This document shows positions 37,196 to 49,639 of a DNA stretch of 64,000 bases, piece by piece. Made by a program: the position numbers and the translations under genes. The number at the start of each line of letters is the position of its first letter. The stretch's first letter is position 1. Source of the stretch: Homalodisca vitripennis (Eukaryota; Arthropoda; Insecta; Hemiptera; Cicadellidae); NCBI RefSeq assembly GCF_021130785.1, contig NC_060211.1, positions 27,761,001 through 27,825,000 of the forward strand. Reading direction: 5' to 3'. The notes beneath the pieces are model-generated. The model worked only from the letters and a program-made list of their open reading frames with translations, made no database searches and had not been told where the DNA came from.

Positions 37196-38257
37196 CATGG
37201 TCCAATTATGTAGTTTGCCTAATCAGCTCATTGAAGCCATATCACTCAGTAGGCTGGCACAACATGCTGTCGTGGGGTTGTAAAAACTCCTTTCCTGTGT
37301 GATGTGTGCCTGTCCGCCTGTCCGCAGTACGTATCGAGAGTGAAATGAGCCTTGAACATTTGCATATAACGAGACATACAGTGTGTCATACCTCATATCT
37401 TCGTCAATACCAGTACTGGAAAGCCGAAATAGGAGTTGGATTCATATAAAGCATGCCTTTCAACAGACACCTTGCAGAATGTTACGGTCAAAACTAAGGG
37501 AAGAAATTGGTCTAACTGTGCATTAACGGCTGTTAATAACCGCTATTGGTTTTGTTTAGCAATGAGCTGGTATTGTAGCGGTATAGCCATATGTAGCTGT
37601 GTTGTGCTACTTATAGTGGTATTGGTAACCCGTCCGTCATAGTCAGCGCTCTGGTAACCAGGCCGGCGTGAATGTAAAGTACAAGGGGTCAGTGAGCGTT
37701 GTATAAGTGAGTTGCAGAACGCGAAGGAAGAGGGCGAAGTGCACCATATCGGGAAGGGCTAGGGCAGAACAATGAGCCGGTTTCCCAATAGTAGTTGATG
37801 GACTCGGCAGCGATGTTCGGCACGAAGACGAGAAGGCCGGAGACGGCGTCTTGCGGAGCTCGCGGGTGAAAGTGCTGTCACTGCTATTATCCCAATAGAA
37901 TAATTGGTCCGTTTTGTTACATGATGCCGGTAACTGTTAGATGGTCGTCTGTAGATAGGTGTGGTCCCCTGCAGCGAGTGTAAACTTTCATCTCCAGGAA
38001 ATAGGGCGTTCATGATTTTACCTCAAGTTTAAGGATCAAATCTCACTTGAGGTTGAAATCTGACTACGATGTTGTGCTGATTAGTCAGTTTCATTAATTC
38101 ACACATCGTTTTTGACATTTCAATTTTTGTTTTAAATAGATTTTCATTGTGTCAATTTATATAATCAAATTTGAACTAACAATATTCAAAATTGTGTTGT
38201 TTTTAGTTATAGAATTTGTGGAAGTTTCTTTTTCTTCTTCTTTCCGTCGATCATGGC

Positions 38258-38860
38258 TACCATAATCCACATTCATAAGTATGTGTTTATGAGTGTGTAC
38301 ATTCATGTATGTTAGAAATCATTTTAAATTCGAATGACTACCTTGATCTGTGAGGTTTTCAAGATCCGATTTCTAAAAATTAAATATTAGGCAAGAAAAC
38401 TCATACATTGAGTGGAGAAACTGAACTTGGGTGGTAGAACAGTTAAACTAAGCTTATGTTCCAAGTAGAATTTATTGATAGAATATTTAAGAGCCTCAAT
38501 GTCAATACTGTTTGTGTTTTAAGATGAATCTGTAAAAATAACTTTTTACTAGTTCGTGTCCCCATAATCCGAAAATTCATATGTATGTGTTTACGAGTAT
38601 GTAAACCTATGTATGTTAGAAACCATTTAAAACGTTAATAACTACCGTAATCTGTGAGGTTTCTAGATCTGGTCCCAAGAGTTCCTAAAAAAATCTTCTT
38701 TAGGCAAGAACATTCACACATTGACCAATGGAGAACTGAAATGGGGTGGAAGAACAGTTTACTAAGCTTATCTTTCAAGCAGAATCCATTGATAGAATAT
38801 TTTTAAGAGCCTCGTTGTTGTCAATATTGTTGGCGTTTTAAGATGAATCTGTAAAAATAG
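38258..38860 (+). repeat. About 300-bp tandem duplication, 2 copies
   Basis: The blocks CCATAATCC...ATTCATA, GTATGTTAGAAA, GATAGAATATTT and GTTTTAAGATGAATCTGTAA occur in the same order in 38258-38548 and 38560-38860, about 80-85% alike by eye. Confidence 0.85.
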
Positions 38861-39399
38861 CACATTTAGCTCAGTGTGTGTCTGTAGGCAGTTTAGCACC
38901 CAGTGACTGGCGTCGATTTGCGTTTATAACAACACGTGCGCAGGAAGGAACCTGTTGGTTATTTATTCGCCACCGGTATGATGATGTCGCTTTCCAACCA
39001 AACAGGTTTAATGAGCAGGTTGTTTGATAATAGTCGCGTCGCGCAGACACCGGTCTTCTCCACTGTCCCGTGCACAAGATTTATGGTCGGTGTCGTAACT
39101 TATTGCACGTCCATAACACGACCGAAGCTTGTATGGATGACAGAATGTAATATCTATATGTTTATTTCAATTATATTCCACGAAAATGCTATAAGTTTGT
39201 TGGAGGTCGTTACTGCGACATGATCAGACTTTTGTCTGACGGGACAATTTGGCATTTACTAACCATTTATGAATTATTAAAAACTAATATTGGTTAATAA
39301 ATTATGAAATTGTTCGAGGTTGGCGCTAACAATAAAGTATCTCCTTATCTTATTAAATTGCCTAATAGGCAATAGCGAAGCTCTTAATTGCATAGACAT

Positions 39400-40110
39400 G
39401 GGTTACATGTATATCATGCGTCAATCCCTCGTATATAAAATTTTACCATCCACTCTACATCAAAATCAACATCGAAATATACAATATTTCCTTCAGTTTT
39501 TTCATTTAATTCGCCAATTTTCCCACCTATATCGCTGGGATTTTATTCCGATTTGCTGGTCTCACAATTTTATGCCAAAAACTCGTTTACATTATAAAAT
39601 GTCTGTGTCGCTTTTTAGAGGAGTTTTGAGCGCCTTGGGCGCTGGGGCTTTTTTGATCCGGTGAAGCAGATTGGTAATAAAATGAACACCCGCCTGCCAC
39701 GGCAGGCGTTCATAAACCACGGTTCTGTGTTGGCCAGTTCGGTAGTTTTCCCTGCCTCTGGTCTCATACGAATGTATGTCTCGGCCACATACAACTGTCT
39801 GGACACATTTAGACATACAATACAGAGTTGTTTCAAAAACGTAGAGACTCGGCAGGGTCAACAGCTGCAAATGTTTGAAGGACTCTGCATGACACTGGAA
39901 ATTCAAATGTGCGATTATTCGAATCGCTTGTTTTTGCAATCTGAACACTCTCGTTAACTGGTTGTTTGCACAGGTACCCTATAGTACCACTCCGTAGGTA
40001 AGCCATAATACGCCGTCATCAGTACCCGAGTACGACAACATTTGGCTAGGTTCCTCAAAACATAAGTGCCTGAGGATATTTTGGGGCAAACACGGTCAAC
40101 GTGATCATTC
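39400..40110 (-). mobile_element. Decayed reverse-transcriptase tail of the same non-LTR family
   Basis: Reading down the minus strand: a segment with [20 protein letters not shown] and AYYGLPTEW, a frameshift and a stop, then VFRLQKQAIRIIAHLNFQ, LQLLTLPSLYVFETT and YETRGRENYRTGQHRTVVYE, ending in a diverged C-terminus. The fragment includes the RT thumb region (LQKQAIRII) not present in the other copies. Frame breaks and stops make it non-functional. Confidence 0.8.
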
Positions 40111-40689
40111 CGTATCTACCCTCGATCAAGGTGTATTCCAAGGAATTTCGAACTATGGACTTCAAGCGACAGGACTGTACTGAGGGTCCACAGGCCGAAG
40201 AGCAAAGTTACCTCTAATATACTATATATTATGTCATTGGAATATTTGAAAATTAGAATATTGCCAGTACGCATTTTTATCTTTAATTGTTGCTTTGATA
40301 TGTGCATCATAAAGCAATGCTTTAGTACCCTCGTGTACATCAAAACTACCTTTTTGTTTTTTCAATACAGTAAACTGGTTAAAATACGATCTGGTGTATT
40401 GTGCACAGATTGTACTAATATTAATTTTGTTTTAATTGAACACAATTTATTGTGTGGTATTTGCTAATTATACTTATTATTGTAATATTCCAGAATACAT
40501 ATTATAACGTTATTCTTAATTTGGTGACTTGATTATTCTTTTCTTGACGAATGGACATTAGTTGGAATTTCGCTAGCTGACCTAGAGAAGTCAAGGGAGC
40601 AGAAAACAACAGTTCAAAGATCAGAATACTCTTATACACCAGTACAAAGCTAGATATTATACCATGGTGTGACAAAGTTGATGACATAC

Positions 40690-40869
40690 CCGGAATGGAC
40701 TTGCCGAGCTCCAAGTACTCCTTGACCGACGGACTGAGGAACCCTGGAGGCACGGAGGGCTGCTTCGGCGGGCCATTCCGCTCGTCCAGCGCCTGGTCAG
40801 GAGCGATGTCCAGATCTGGACTCGCCGGCGCCCGCGGCCTCTTCACCCGCTGGCCTTCTTCTTCTCCAT
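40690..40869 (-). CDS. Internal exon of the same CPAP1-type gene (proline-rich linker)
   Basis: This 180-bp exon runs from an acceptor (GACTAG, 40875-40870) to a donor (GTATGT, 40689-40684). It begins with two bases completing a codon, encodes 59 whole codons, and ends with one base. That base joins the downstream exon at 28613 in frame, giving SIPG followed by RPGADYP. The peptide starts with an acidic GEEEGQ stretch, then a basic KRPRAP, then a proline-rich acidic linker, and ends with the segment VKEYLELGKSIPG next to the chitin-binding domain. An unspliced frame continues past the donor but turns into unrelated AT-rich coding, which marks the exon edge. No signal peptide is present, so at least one 5' exon is missing. 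That exon must end with one base of a codon (phase 1). I found no convincing candidate for it up to 64 kb. Confidence 0.85.
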
Positions 40870-41339
40870 CTAGTCAACAGATAAGGTGGAGAATTAGGAT
40901 TACTTTTCTGGAAGAACAAAGAAGATTGTGTTTCTGTTTTTTTTATTAAAGACACCACTAATATTGCAAAATGTCCCAGAAAGTGAGTTAAATGCGTGTA
41001 GAGGTGGTATTATTGTACAGAGACATCTGTTTTAGCATTAAATACCTCTTGATGAGGTCATCAGTCGCAATTGAACCTCTGCTAAGTGAATTTGAGTAGA
41101 CCCTAATCAAGTTGAAATGAAAACTGCGTAGGATACTGTAAACGTCAAGACAGTACCAGGGGAAGACTATTGTTTCTCAGAACAACAAACTCGTCCCTGA
41201 GCCGTCACTACCGTAACCTTGAGTAGCCTGGCAACGAAAATCCGCCCACTCGGGCAATGTGGGCGGAGGCGATTGACCTAACCTTCACCGGTAGCGTGCT
41301 TGTATTCCTGAGGCAACCGTCAACCGTAATCCTGGCGAT

Positions 41340-42000
41340 AATAGCGATCTGCTCAACATCTACACGAGTTTGGAACTCAGGATTGATGGGAGTGAAAGGT
41401 TAGATTGGCCGAGCCAGTTCTGCGTTAACCTTGCTGACAGACGGCCTCTGCTCTGTGTTTCCTGATGTAGCTCTATCGGTCACCCCTGTATTCGTTATTT
41501 ACTATAGCGTTCTGCCCAACATTTACACCTTTGTCCAATCACAGAACTCATGTTAGTGAAAGGTTAGATTGGCCGAGCCAACTCTGCGTTAACCTTGCTG
41601 TCAGAGGGCCTCTGCTCTGTGTTTCCTGATGTAGCTCTATCGGTCACCCCTGTATTCGTTATTTACTATAGCGTTCTGCCCAACATCTACACGTTTGTCC
41701 AATCACAGAACTGATGTTAGTGAAAGGTTAGATTGGCCGAGCCAACTCTGCGTTAACCTTGCCGTCAGAGGGCCTCTGCTCTGTGTTTCCTGCTCTAGCT
41801 CTTTCGGTCATCTCTGTATTCGTTATTTACTATAGCGTTCTGCCCAACATCTACACGTTTGTCCAACCACAGGACTGATGGGAGTGAAAGGTTAGATTGG
41901 CCGAGTCAACTCTGCGTTAACCTTGCTGTCAGAGGGCCTCTGCTCTGTGTTTCCTGCTCTAGCTCTTTCGCTCACCTCTGTATTCGTTATTTACTATAGC
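41340..42000 (+). repeat. 164-bp tandem array, 4 copies
   Basis: GTGAAAGGTTAGATTGGCCG starts at 41392, 41556, 41720 and 41884, exactly 164 bp apart. Units share CTCTGTGTTTCCTG and CGTTATTTACTATAGCGTTC. Part of a further copy lies to the left. Confidence 0.95.
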
Positions 42001-42009
42001 AATGTTTAG

Positions 42010-43170
42010 GTTTTGATATTCACAAAACAAGGCAGAAATCTCAAAGTTTGTTTCTTAAATATTCGTTGTTCTATTATTCACTTTTTAATCAAATTTGCAG
42101 CTCGGTCTTCATGGATAGCTAAATGGGACTTTGTAACCTACAAATTCGATATAAATAAGTCTGTAGTCGTCTCGTGCAGATTCTCATTGATGGATGCTTG
42201 GTGATGAAGAGTGCTGAGTGTTTGTATACAAGGGAAGCTGCCATGTTGAGTCGTAAACTGTTGGTACACTACACAAGGACGCGGTAGCCTGGCAGTCGTA
42301 ACGCGTGAGGTACGGGTATACGGTATAGCGGGCCGGATAGCCTTGTGCTCTGTGTCTCGTCATCATCTGCAGCTGTAGCCGTCTCGTGCAGAGCGCATCT
42401 ATTGTTTTGCTTGGTAAATAGTATCATAATTGGCACTTTGTTGGTATTTAAACGTCAAAAGAATGTTTTGGTGACACTTGGAATGTTTAATACTGGATTC
42501 AGATGTCATCAGCCCAAGTATGGCTGTTCTAAACGCGTTTTTCCGAGAGCTGGCAGATAAAATTCGTATCTTAGTTGTCCTGTTTCAATGCTCCTCGTGT
42601 AAGATATTGAAACTGTTATTAGTCGCAGCAATTACAATTGAGCATTTCAATAAACCTAAATTAAAATATAAAACTAAATATATGCGAGTGTGGATTGAAA
42701 GAGGTTTTACCGAGATTTCGAAGGATAGTCTAAACTTTATAATTGTGCAGCTTTTTCGCAGTTGTAATTTCTATTAGTTGTATAAAACAACACAATTTTA
42801 GTTTAAGAACGCAGTAACTCATTTCACGTTAATGAGGTGAACAGGACAAGGTAATGTTCGGTGTCGAAAATCCCTCGCCTATCATTAGTGGTTAGCGCAA
42901 GTGAGTCATTGGTTAGGAAACTGTCCGGGGTTACTGTGGGACACTGGAACGTTTAGCAGAACAAATGTCAAACTCTTTACTTCTCCTGGGAGTGGCACGA
43001 TTCGGCCAACATTTCCTCATTATTTTCCAAGTGAATATTTAGCTCGTTAATTTAGTTGAGCGTAAATGCTTAAATTTGGAGATTGTTGTGCTTATCGTCA
43101 AGATTCCGCTTACAAAATGCGGTGACAGACTATACTTATGTCAAGTGGCTTAGCTTGGAGTAGAAGAAAG
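42010..43170. other. Non-coding stretch
   Basis: No gene or strong repeat is recognised. Confidence 0.4.
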
Positions 43171-43180
43171 ATATACATAT

Positions 43181-43989
43181 TATAATGGGTGTCTTGAAAG
43201 TCCCTCCCCCACCCTATTAATTTTCTTATGAAGAGAGATGAAGTGAATTTACTTTGGTGCATGTTCATATGACCAACAAGGAAATTTTTTTGTGTATTAA
43301 GATTTTTTGCCCTCTCCCCTTCCCAATGGGGTAGTTCTAGGATGAGTCAAAATTTTTAAATTGAAAACCTTACCAAGTGACACCTTATTTAAAGATATTA
43401 TAACTTATGAAACGTAACCCAGTAACTGGACTGGATGTGTCTCATAGTAACTCATACCTTGATAACATGGAAAAGCCATTGGTATTTCCAGGACTTCTTA
43501 CTGGGCTTCGGACAGTCAAAACAAAACCTAATAAATGCTATGTTATTCATGTTTGTTGATGTTTATTAATTCTTGTAATAACTTTTTTACGGTTTGGTGT
43601 CGTAAGTTCCAAAAATTACTAGTGAGTGAATGTTTAATCTGTCTTACAATAACTGTACAAGTAACTTAAAAAGCGAGGACTCTTTTTAAATAAATTTAGT
43701 TAGCCACCAAATTTGATAGAGTAACATTAGAGACCTCTAGTTTGTGCCATTCTTCTTATTTTTATAATACATTTTAAATGAGGTGTCACTTATTAGGGGT
43801 TTCTGTTTCAAAACTTTGTCTTGTCCCATAACTATCCCATTTGGGGGGAAGGGTCAAAAAATTTAATACATCAAAAAAATTCCTTAGTTGGTCATATAAA
43901 CATGCCAATATGTCCCACAGACAATCACTTCATATCTCTTCATAAGAAAGTTAATAGGGAGGTGGGACTTTTATGATACCCAGTATAAC
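43181..43989. mobile_element. Inverted-repeat element with arms of about 240 bp
   Basis: The left arm (TATAATGGGTGTCTTGAAAG, TTCTTATGAAGAGAGATGAA, CATATGACCAAC) is repeated inverted at 43740-43989 with about 75-80% identity by eye. The roughly 330-bp centre has no long ORF. It is probably a non-autonomous DNA transposon. Confidence 0.85.
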
Positions 43990-44769
43990 TGGATCCGGAG
44001 AAAATACCACGCTATTTTATGTGTGTCCATATGATCTTGATGATCCTACTAGTCCTGCACCAGGGAGTGCGTGTTTTCGGGCAAAGTCACGCTACACGGA
44101 TGTGGTTTCAACCCCGGACAAATGCAACTAATTGAACTTACAGTCAATAAAAGTATGACAACTATTAAATTTTCCTGGACCTTCTCACGATCAAACCAGC
44201 AGGTGACCTTTTGAACTGAAGCGAACACTACTTATCGATGGTAACGCCTTTACAAACGTGGCATGCGATTGCAGGCATGAACACGTGTAATAGAACAACT
44301 TGACCGGTCATGCCGGTGAATTTAATCCAGGTTGTGAAACGTAACATGTTTGTAACCCGCAATGAGCCGATGAACAGTGTGCTTCATTCAGTATGAAAGC
44401 GGGGATAGAAATGTCAGGTTAGGTTTGAAATGTGCTGACGAGTATACAGCAGGTGTCAGTCCGCCGTCAGTCAGCAGTGAGAGGATCGTCTCTATGGTAA
44501 TAAATGGTTCTCCTCGGGTCGTTCCAACCAAGGTCGCGGGATGCTGATATATCTGGTTCCAGCACATTAATTCTGGGTTTTAGCTTTTCAGAATCTCGTC
44601 GAATCTTCCCAGAACTGGCCATGTGCTGCGAGTCTCTAAAATGAGGGATAGAAATTTATTTAAAACCCGTGAATTAATTGTTAGGCTAAAAATGACTTAG
44701 AGGCATATACCTATACTGTGCAAAAAAATATATATTTTGTTTATTTATTAGTGGTCTTATATCTCAATA

Positions 44770-46770
44770 GGATGATTGGTTCTAGCATCAGATTAAACAG
44801 AGTCCAAGGTCTCATGCCGACCGTTTACGGTACGAAATGAGGGAGGATCGACAGTGGGATGATCGTAAAAGATCTCGTGCCGACCGTCTACTATATGAAA
44901 TTATTCACAACTCTCATGAGGGAGGATCGACACTGGGATGATCGTACAAGATCTCGTGCCGACCGTCTACTATATGAAATTATTCACAACTCTCATGAGG
45001 GAGGATCGACACTGGGATGATCGTACAAGATCTCGTGCCGACCGTCTACTATATGAAATTATTCACAACTCTCATGAGGGAGGATCGACACTGGGATGAT
45101 CGTACAAGATCTCGTGCCGACCGTCTACTGTATGAAATGATTCACAACTCTCATGAGGGAGGATCGACAATGGGATGATCGTACAAGATCTCGTGCCGAC
45201 CGTCTACTGTATGAAATGATTCACAACTCTCATGAGGGAGGATCGACAACGGGATGATTGGTCCTAACATCAGAGTAAACAGAGTTCAAAATCTCGTCCG
45301 ACCGTCTACTGTATGAAATGATTCACAACTCTCATGAGGGAGGATCGACACTGGGATGATCGTACAAGATCTCGTGCCGACCGTCTACTGTATGAAATGA
45401 TTCACAACTCTCATGAGGGAGGATCGACAATGGGATGATCGTACAAGATCTCGTGCCGACCGTCTACTGTATGAAATGATTCACAACTCTCATGAGGGAG
45501 GATCGACAACGGGATGATTGGTCCTAACATCAGAGTAAACAGAGTTCAAAATCTCGTCCGACCGTCTCCTGTTTGAAATTATTCACAACTCTCAAAAAAA
45601 TATAGAGGATCAACAATAGGGTGATCAATCCTAACTTAGAGTAAACTTAGTACAAGATCTCGTGCCGACCTTCTACTGTTGATTCTACTGAATGATTCAC
45701 AACTCTCAAACTAGGAGAGAGGATCAACAATGGAATGATCGGTTCTGGCATCAGGGTAATCGGAGTCCAAGGACTCGTGCCGACCGTCTACTGTATGAAA
45801 TGATTCACAACTCTCATGAGGGAGGATCGACAACGGGATGATTGGTCCTAACATCAGAGTAAACAGAGTTCAAAATCTCGTCCGACCGTCTCCTGTTTGA
45901 AATTATTCACAACTCTCAAAAAAATATAGAGGATCAACAATGGGATGATCGATCCTAACTTAGAGTAAACTTAGTACAAGATCTCGTGCCGACCTTCTAC
46001 TGTTGATTCTACTGAATGATTCACAACTCTCAAACTAGGAGAGAGGATCAACAATGGAATGATCGGTTCTGGCATCAGGGTAATCGGAGTCCAAGGACTC
46101 GTGCCGACCGTCTACTGTATGAAATGATTCACAACTCTCATGAGGGAGGATCGACAACGGGATGATTGGTCCTAACATCAGAGTAAACAGAGTTTCAAAA
46201 TCTCGTCCGACCGTCTCCTGTTTGAAATTATTCACAACTCTCAAAAAAATATAGAGGATCAACAATGGGATGATCGATCCTAACTTAGAGTAAACTTAGT
46301 ACAAGATCTCGTGCCGACCTTCTACTGTTGATTCTACTGAATGATTCACAACTCTCAAACTAGGAGAGAGGATCAACAATGGAATGATCGGTTCTGGCAT
46401 CAGGGTAATCGGAGTCCAAGGACTCGTGCCGACCGTCTACTGTATGAAATGATTCATAACTCACTTGAGGGAGGATCAACAATGGGATGATCGGTCCTAA
46501 CATCAGAGTAAACATAGTCCATGATCTCGTGCCGACCGTCTACTGTATGACATGATTCATAACTCTCATGAGGGAGGATCAATAATGGGATGATCGGTTC
46601 TTACATCAGTGTAAACAGAAGCCGAGGTTTTGTTCCGACCGTTTAATATTTTTTAATTGATTCATGGCTCCCCAACGAGGAGGGCAGATTAAGAATAGGA
46701 TGATCGGTCCTGACAAGATTAATCAGAGTTCGAGGTCTCGCAGAATTGCCGACTGAGAAGAGAAAGGAGG
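44770..46770 (+). repeat. 79-bp array with a roughly 325-bp higher-order unit
   Basis: The basal unit (GTGCCGACCGTCTACTGTAT, ATTCACAACTCTCATGAGGG, GATCGTACAAGATC) repeats every 79 bp from about 44870. From about 45250 four variant units combine into a composite repeat: TTCTACTGTTGATTCTACTG recurs at 45671, 45995 and 46320, spaced 324-325 bp. Copies decay towards 46750. Confidence 0.93.
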
Positions 46771-47030
46771 ACTTAGTACGCATATTACTTCACTACACGA
46801 ACAGTGATCCATTCACCGAAATTGATTGATTGCTGTAATAAATTATACTTCCATTATAATTCCTTTATTGCTGTAGTCTTTAATCGATTTCATACAGTAT
46901 CACCAAATCGTGAATGTGACATTATGAATGGTTCCAGATACTCTAATTGTTATTCATATAACCATCTCTTCTGTATTAAATATCACTAAATGTTAATAAA
47001 AACACTACCTTTTTCCAAATGTTAATTTTT

Positions 47031-47068
47031 GGACGAGGCCTTTCGAAACCAAAGGTTTCATCTTCAGG
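47031..47068 (-). ncRNA. Hammerhead-like motif, second copy
   Basis: On the minus strand: CTGAAGA (47067-47061), one extra T, stem II GAAACC/GGTTTC around TTT (47059-47045), GAAA (47044-47041), then GGCC enclosed by the A-T pair of helix III, then C17 (47035). Stem II is fully paired but unrelated in sequence to the one at 37.1 kb. Stem I is weak here (two pairs). It sits in repeat DNA that includes a conserved TTGGCAACGGCTGG block near 47195-47210. Confidence 0.35.
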
Positions 47069-47269
47069 CAACTCCACAAATAAATATCTCTTCTGTATAA
47101 TAACTAAAACTTGACATAGCTGGACTCCATTCTTGCCTATAGAATCTAGAACAAACAGGCTGGTAAAGATACCAGCCATTTGCAACACAACCAGCCGTTG
47201 CCAAATAACCATAAACATTGTAAATAAACATAATAATGTACGTTTTTTCATAAATGTCAGATTTTTTTA

Positions 47270-48215
47270 TTTCTTGAATTCAATTACAAACTTTAATATA
47301 GCATGGTAAATGTGTTAAGCACAAAGGAGGGAGATGCTATATTGTGTTTTGATTTGCAGTAGATTTTTCTCTAACGTGTTAATTTTTGCCATAAAAGTTT
47401 GTTGCTTATTGTTTGAATTCAAACTGAACTTATTCTTGATTCTTGACTAGTCCAGCTGAGTTTTTATTCCGACAAAAAGAGGACTTATTCTTTCACAGTT
47501 GTTCGTTTTTTCAAGGTATAGTCATAATAAAATTACTTTTTTGTTAATGCAGTGGAAGGTATCAAACTACCAGTGACACGTCTGGCTGTTTTGTTATATC
47601 TATTGCAACTTAACATAAGGTATTTACTTCGGCCACAAACTTTGATTTACTTCAGTATTATCAATTAGAAAACTACAAAGCTTGTTTAAGACATTAACTA
47701 ATGTCTGTACATGTTTTATATACATGATTCAGTTTGTGAAGTTGACTGTAGGTAGACATGTAGGCGATGGAAACGTTCTCCGTATTTGACCGTTATGAAG
47801 ATAATTTCACTTTCACTATTGTTTTACCAGGAAGCACGTTACATTTCCTTTCTATCGCCTTGGTCGTCCAAGGTCTTGACTTAAACTACATAAGTCTGTG
47901 GTGACTACTAAACATTAAATGGAATCCTTTTTAGTTTAGCATTTTTCTACTACCTTTAATTATTTCAGCCACTAATAAAACTACGAAGGCGTGGTAATTT
48001 CATTTTTCCCTGTTCAGGCTGTGAAACCTGTCATACTACTACTCAAGTTACTGTCACACAGTAAAACATCATTGGATTGCACTCAGTTTCCTTACACATT
48101 GGTTTATTGTGCAATACGTTTCGATGACCGTACGTACCGTAGGGACAATGTAAGAATATTAGAATTTTATTTTCACATTCAATTTTTATCTTTTGACCCC
48201 AAAATCAATGAGGAA
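47270..48215. other. AT-rich non-coding stretch
   Basis: No gene or repeat is recognised. Confidence 0.4.
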
Positions 48216-48221
48216 CCTTGC

Positions 48222-48462
48222 CAATGGCGCAGTGTAGCGGGTACAGTGGTTATCGCAAGATAACCTGATCAAGCAACGTCGAGTGTGGCTGCTGCTTGGA
48301 TGGGTGACCGCTGAGCGATCCTGTCCTTGCAAGCAGTCCGCTTGCCCGACCGTTGGTGGTGGTTCTGAAAAGCCTTTGGCACCCAGGTCAAGTGTTTGAG
48401 AGGGCTTCTTAGCCTTAATTTCGTCTGCTAAAATAAGACATCTTTACTTTACTTTATATGCT
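48222..48462 (+). mobile_element. 5S-rRNA-derived SINE (SINE3-like)
   Basis: The core at 48266-48320 matches the internal promoter of 5S rRNA: AAGCAACGTCGAGTGTGG (A box, 48271-48288) and TTGGATGGGTGACCGCTG (C box, 48296-48313), in the right order and spacing. The 5' half of 5S rRNA is not recognisable. A unique body follows (TTGCCCGACCGTTGGTGG, TTTGAGAGGGCTTCTTAGCC) and then a (TTTAC)n tail at about 48441-48458. A 5S promoter plus body plus simple-repeat tail fits a SINE moved by a LINE. Confidence 0.8.
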
Positions 48463-48469
48463 CTTGTAC

Positions 48470-49630
48470 AGATTTGACTAAGTCTCTGAAGACAAATGCG
48501 ATCACGACGGTAGGTAGATTTCACGACGTGAAGGCGCCACTGTTTAGCACCCCTGTGTGCGGGATAAGTGGACGATTGTGCGATAGTAGCGGACCGATGT
48601 CTCCAGTGTTGAAACGTAAAAGATAGTCTGGGAATGGGAGCAGTGCTGGCCTGGCCTCAGCCTTTCGCTCGCCGACCACCCGACCTTCGTCAGCCCTTGA
48701 ACCTCGCGAACGTTGCTGACCATCTATACCGGCCTAGATGTGTGGTAAACATCGTAACAATCCAATCGGCCGAACAAGTACGGGTAACGCGTAATCACCG
48801 GTTACAAACAGGACTGAATGTCCTAGAAGACTGATTAGCTGAACTCATGTGTGCCTGTAGTTCTAATATTGGAGAAGCAAGACACTCTAGATGGTTTATG
48901 ACTCCACAGGTTAAAAATTTGAAACAGTTTCGGGATTGTCCTAACCAACCTGTTTTAATTTTGATCATAGTGTTAAATCTTTTATGTGTACTAAGCATGT
49001 TATTGAAAGTAAGCAAAAACAAACATTTGTATTTCACTATTATTTTATTAATTTTTTCTACCTGAAAATGTTACATGGTTAGTAATGTATATATATAAAA
49101 ACGTTAGTTATGAAATTGTGTAAAGTCAATGAGCTCAATTTAAGCGCTTATTTAACGGATCTTTAGTCTGAACTCGTCGGAAGCGGGAGAGGTCAATTAA
49201 GGCATTTTAGACAGTTGTTATTGGTTTCATTCGATTAGTATAAAAGTAATATTACAAGTGTTCTGAGCAGAGGCAATGACCATTTTCATTTAATAGGCAT
49301 GTACGCTTTAGAATTAAAGAATTTTGACACAGATCAAACTTTTTCGGTAATGGCTAGATGTTAGATAGTCTATTGCATCCTTTCATTTGCGGTCACATGT
49401 GCACATTGCCAGGATCGAATAAATATACATAAAGAGTAACCACTAATTGCAGATGCATATGATAATTACGAGTTGAAGTCCTTGAAAGATGTCATCGCCT
49501 GTCTCTTGCAAGTAAAGAGGAAGTGCTGACTAAGTATTCTTCAACTGTCAGAATGAGATGTGATAGTGTTGCAATCTTTGGACGGTGCACAGCCCTGCAC
49601 TTGTAAAATGCAATCTCTGGACAATCTAAA
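48470..49630. other. Non-coding stretch
   Basis: There is a mildly GC-rich piece at 48500-48810 but no supported exon. The remainder is AT-rich. Confidence 0.35.
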
Positions 49631-49639
49631 CGTGGACTA

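Larger units (their letters stand above)
28614..40689 (-). other. 12.1-kb intron of the CPAP1-type gene
   Basis: The intron is bounded by a GTATGT donor and a TTGCAG acceptor, in phase 1. It carries the 144-bp and 127-bp tandem arrays, two retrotransposon tails, an inverted-repeat element at 36.2 kb, a hammerhead-like motif at 37.1 kb and a 300-bp duplication at 38.3 kb. Other unlisted genes could be nested in it. A GC-rich segment at 33.3-34.2 kb is the only part that looks like a possible promoter. Confidence 0.75.

Noticed and set aside
46976..47251. Minus-strand frame starting with a signal-peptide-like hydrophobic stretch, as first exon of the CPAP1 gene
   Set aside because: It lies in repeat DNA with the hammerhead-like motif. 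The frame runs through it without a suitable phase-1 donor.
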